This document shows positions 63,039-64,000 of a DNA stretch of 64,000 nucleotides, piece after piece. The first letter of the stretch is position 1; each line of letters begins with the position of its first letter. The notes beneath the pieces are model-generated. The model was not told the DNA's origin and did not search any database. It saw only the letters and a program-made list of their open reading frames with translations. The DNA comes from Limanda limanda (lineage: Eukaryota; Chordata; Actinopteri; Pleuronectiformes; Pleuronectidae), in assembly GCF_963576545.1 (NCBI RefSeq), contig NC_083637.1, positions 18,625,007 through 18,689,006 on the forward strand, given 5' to 3'. A program made the position numbers and the translations under genes.

Positions 63039-64000
63039 TCAACTGCTGGCAATCTCAGAGGCTCCTTCCAAATTGAATGTGTCTTTGGACATCTCCGTAG
63101 ACGTCTGTCCATGCGTGTGTGTCCTCTGGTGTCTGCGTAGAGAATGGCTCCATGAAAACTTGCGTCCACAGGTGAGGCACAGATAGGGTCTTTCTCCCGT
63201 GTGCGTCCGCTGATGTTTTGTCAGAGACTTGTACCGTGTGAAGGTCGCCCCACATTCGTTGCAAATATACTTCTCTGATTTAATGTGAACATTTTGTTCA
63301 TGCTCTTTCATGTTGCCCAGCTGCGAGAAGCCTTTCCCACACACGGGGCAAAGATGGGGCTTCTCCCCCGAGTGGGTCAATTTATGAATATTCAAATCCT
63401 GACGAGAGTAAAATCCTTTTGCGCAGATAACACATTTGTACGGCCGTTCCCCTGTGTGCTTCCTCATGTGTCTTTTAAGCCCTTCTGAACGGGAGAAGCA
63501 ACTTTCACACAAACTGCATGTAAAGGGTTTCTCCCCAGAGTGGGAGCGGGAGTGCCGACGGACCTCGGAGGCCTTGAAGAAGCGCATCCCGCAGTCCGGG
63601 CAGCAGTGAGGCTTCTCCGGCTGCTCCTCGTGTGTCTTTTCATGTGCTTTGCAGTGACCCGACTCGGAGAATCCTTTCCCACAGGTGGAGCAGGTGAAAG
63701 GCCTCTCCCCCGTGTGCATCCGCTCATGACGGATAAGTTTGTTCAGTTTACTGAAAGTCTTCTTGCAGTATGAACACTGATGAGGCTCTTTCGGCTTCTT
63801 CGAGTGTGTGCGCCTGTGCCTCTCGAGCTTCGAAGGCCTGTTGAAAATCTTTCCACAGTCGGGGCAGGGATGCTTGTTAGTCCTGTTGTGGCAATTCTGG
63901 TGTCGGATCAGCTTCTCTTCTTGAGTGAAACTCTTGTCACAGTGCTGACACTGATGAAGAGTCTTCGGCTTCCTTGTGTGCACAGGTTTGTGCCTTTCTA
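63039..64000 (-). CDS. C2H2 zinc-finger protein, C-terminal part (runs off the window)
   Basis: A likely DNA-binding transcription regulator of the KRAB-less poly-zinc-finger type common in fish; orthology not determined. Seen: one open frame of about 319 codons ending in TGA at 63041..63039 and still open at 64000. The visible part has ten complete C-x2-C..H-x3/4-H fingers plus the end of another (LERHKPVH). Linkers of the TGERP/SGEKP type join the later fingers (HTGERPFTC, HSGEKPFTC, HTGERPYKC, HSGEKPHLC, HTGERPYLC). The earlier ones have unusual linkers (NRTNKHP, SKKPKEPH, EEQPEKPH). The tail after the last finger is Ser/Glu-rich (about 25 residues). There is no ATG at the apparent 5' end, because the exon simply continues off the window. 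Confidence 0.93.
   Translation of the reverse strand, partial: ERHKPVHTRKPKTLHQCQHCDKSFTQEEKLIRHQNCHNRTNKHPCPDCGKIFNRPSKLERHRRTHSKKPKEPHQCSYCKKTFSKLNKLIRHERMHTGERPFTCSTCGKGFSESGHCKAHEKTHEEQPEKPHCCPDCGMRFFKASEVRRHSRSHSGEKPFTCSLCESCFSRSEGLKRHMRKHTGERPYKCVICAKGFYSRQDLNIHKLTHSGEKPHLCPVCGKGFSQLGNMKEHEQNVHIKSEKYICNECGATFTRYKSLTKHQRTHTGERPYLCLTCGRKFSWSHSLRRHQRTHTHGQTSTEMSKDTFNLEGASEIASS

Overview
This is a window of vertebrate nuclear DNA, most probably from a percomorph teleost fish. It has small exons in long AT-rich introns with GT..AG junctions, very long CA/GT and CT microsatellites, and many copies of teleost-type repeats (hAT-like MITEs, a tRNA-derived SINE, non-LTR retrotransposon tails, a solo LTR). 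The protein similarity is to vertebrate genes. The species itself is inference.

Three protein genes are supported, all on the minus strand. (1) usp43, a ubiquitin-specific protease: exons 1-3 lie at 45561..46202, 31705..31875 and 6572..6675, and the rest of the gene is off the low-coordinate end. Its introns 1 and 2 (about 13.7 and 25 kb) fill most of the window. (2) cfap52 (formerly wdr16), a ciliary WD-repeat protein: complete in 14 exons from 60556 down to 48921, giving 619 residues with reading phase maintained across every junction. (3) A C2H2 zinc-finger gene of unknown orthology at 63039..64000, whose terminal exon runs off the high-coordinate end. The order and orientation usp43-cfap52 matches human 17p13.1, so this is a conserved syntenic block.

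Layout: 1-6571 is usp43 intron 3 (repeats, no exon seen). 6572-46202 holds usp43 exons 3 to 1 with two large, repeat-rich introns. 46203-48920 is the usp43 upstream and cfap52 downstream region. 48921-60556 is cfap52. 60557-63038 is the cfap52 promoter region plus zinc-finger 3' flank. 63039-64000 is zinc-finger coding sequence.

No new multi-gene system was found. The most interesting signals are regulatory or structural: a duplicated, inverted copy of the cfap52 promoter with an RFX-type X-box and an ETS site in each arm; a minisatellite whose unit repeats the usp43 exon 1 splice-donor sequence; a short upstream ORF ending two bases before the cfap52 start codon; and several transposons whose target-site duplications can still be read.
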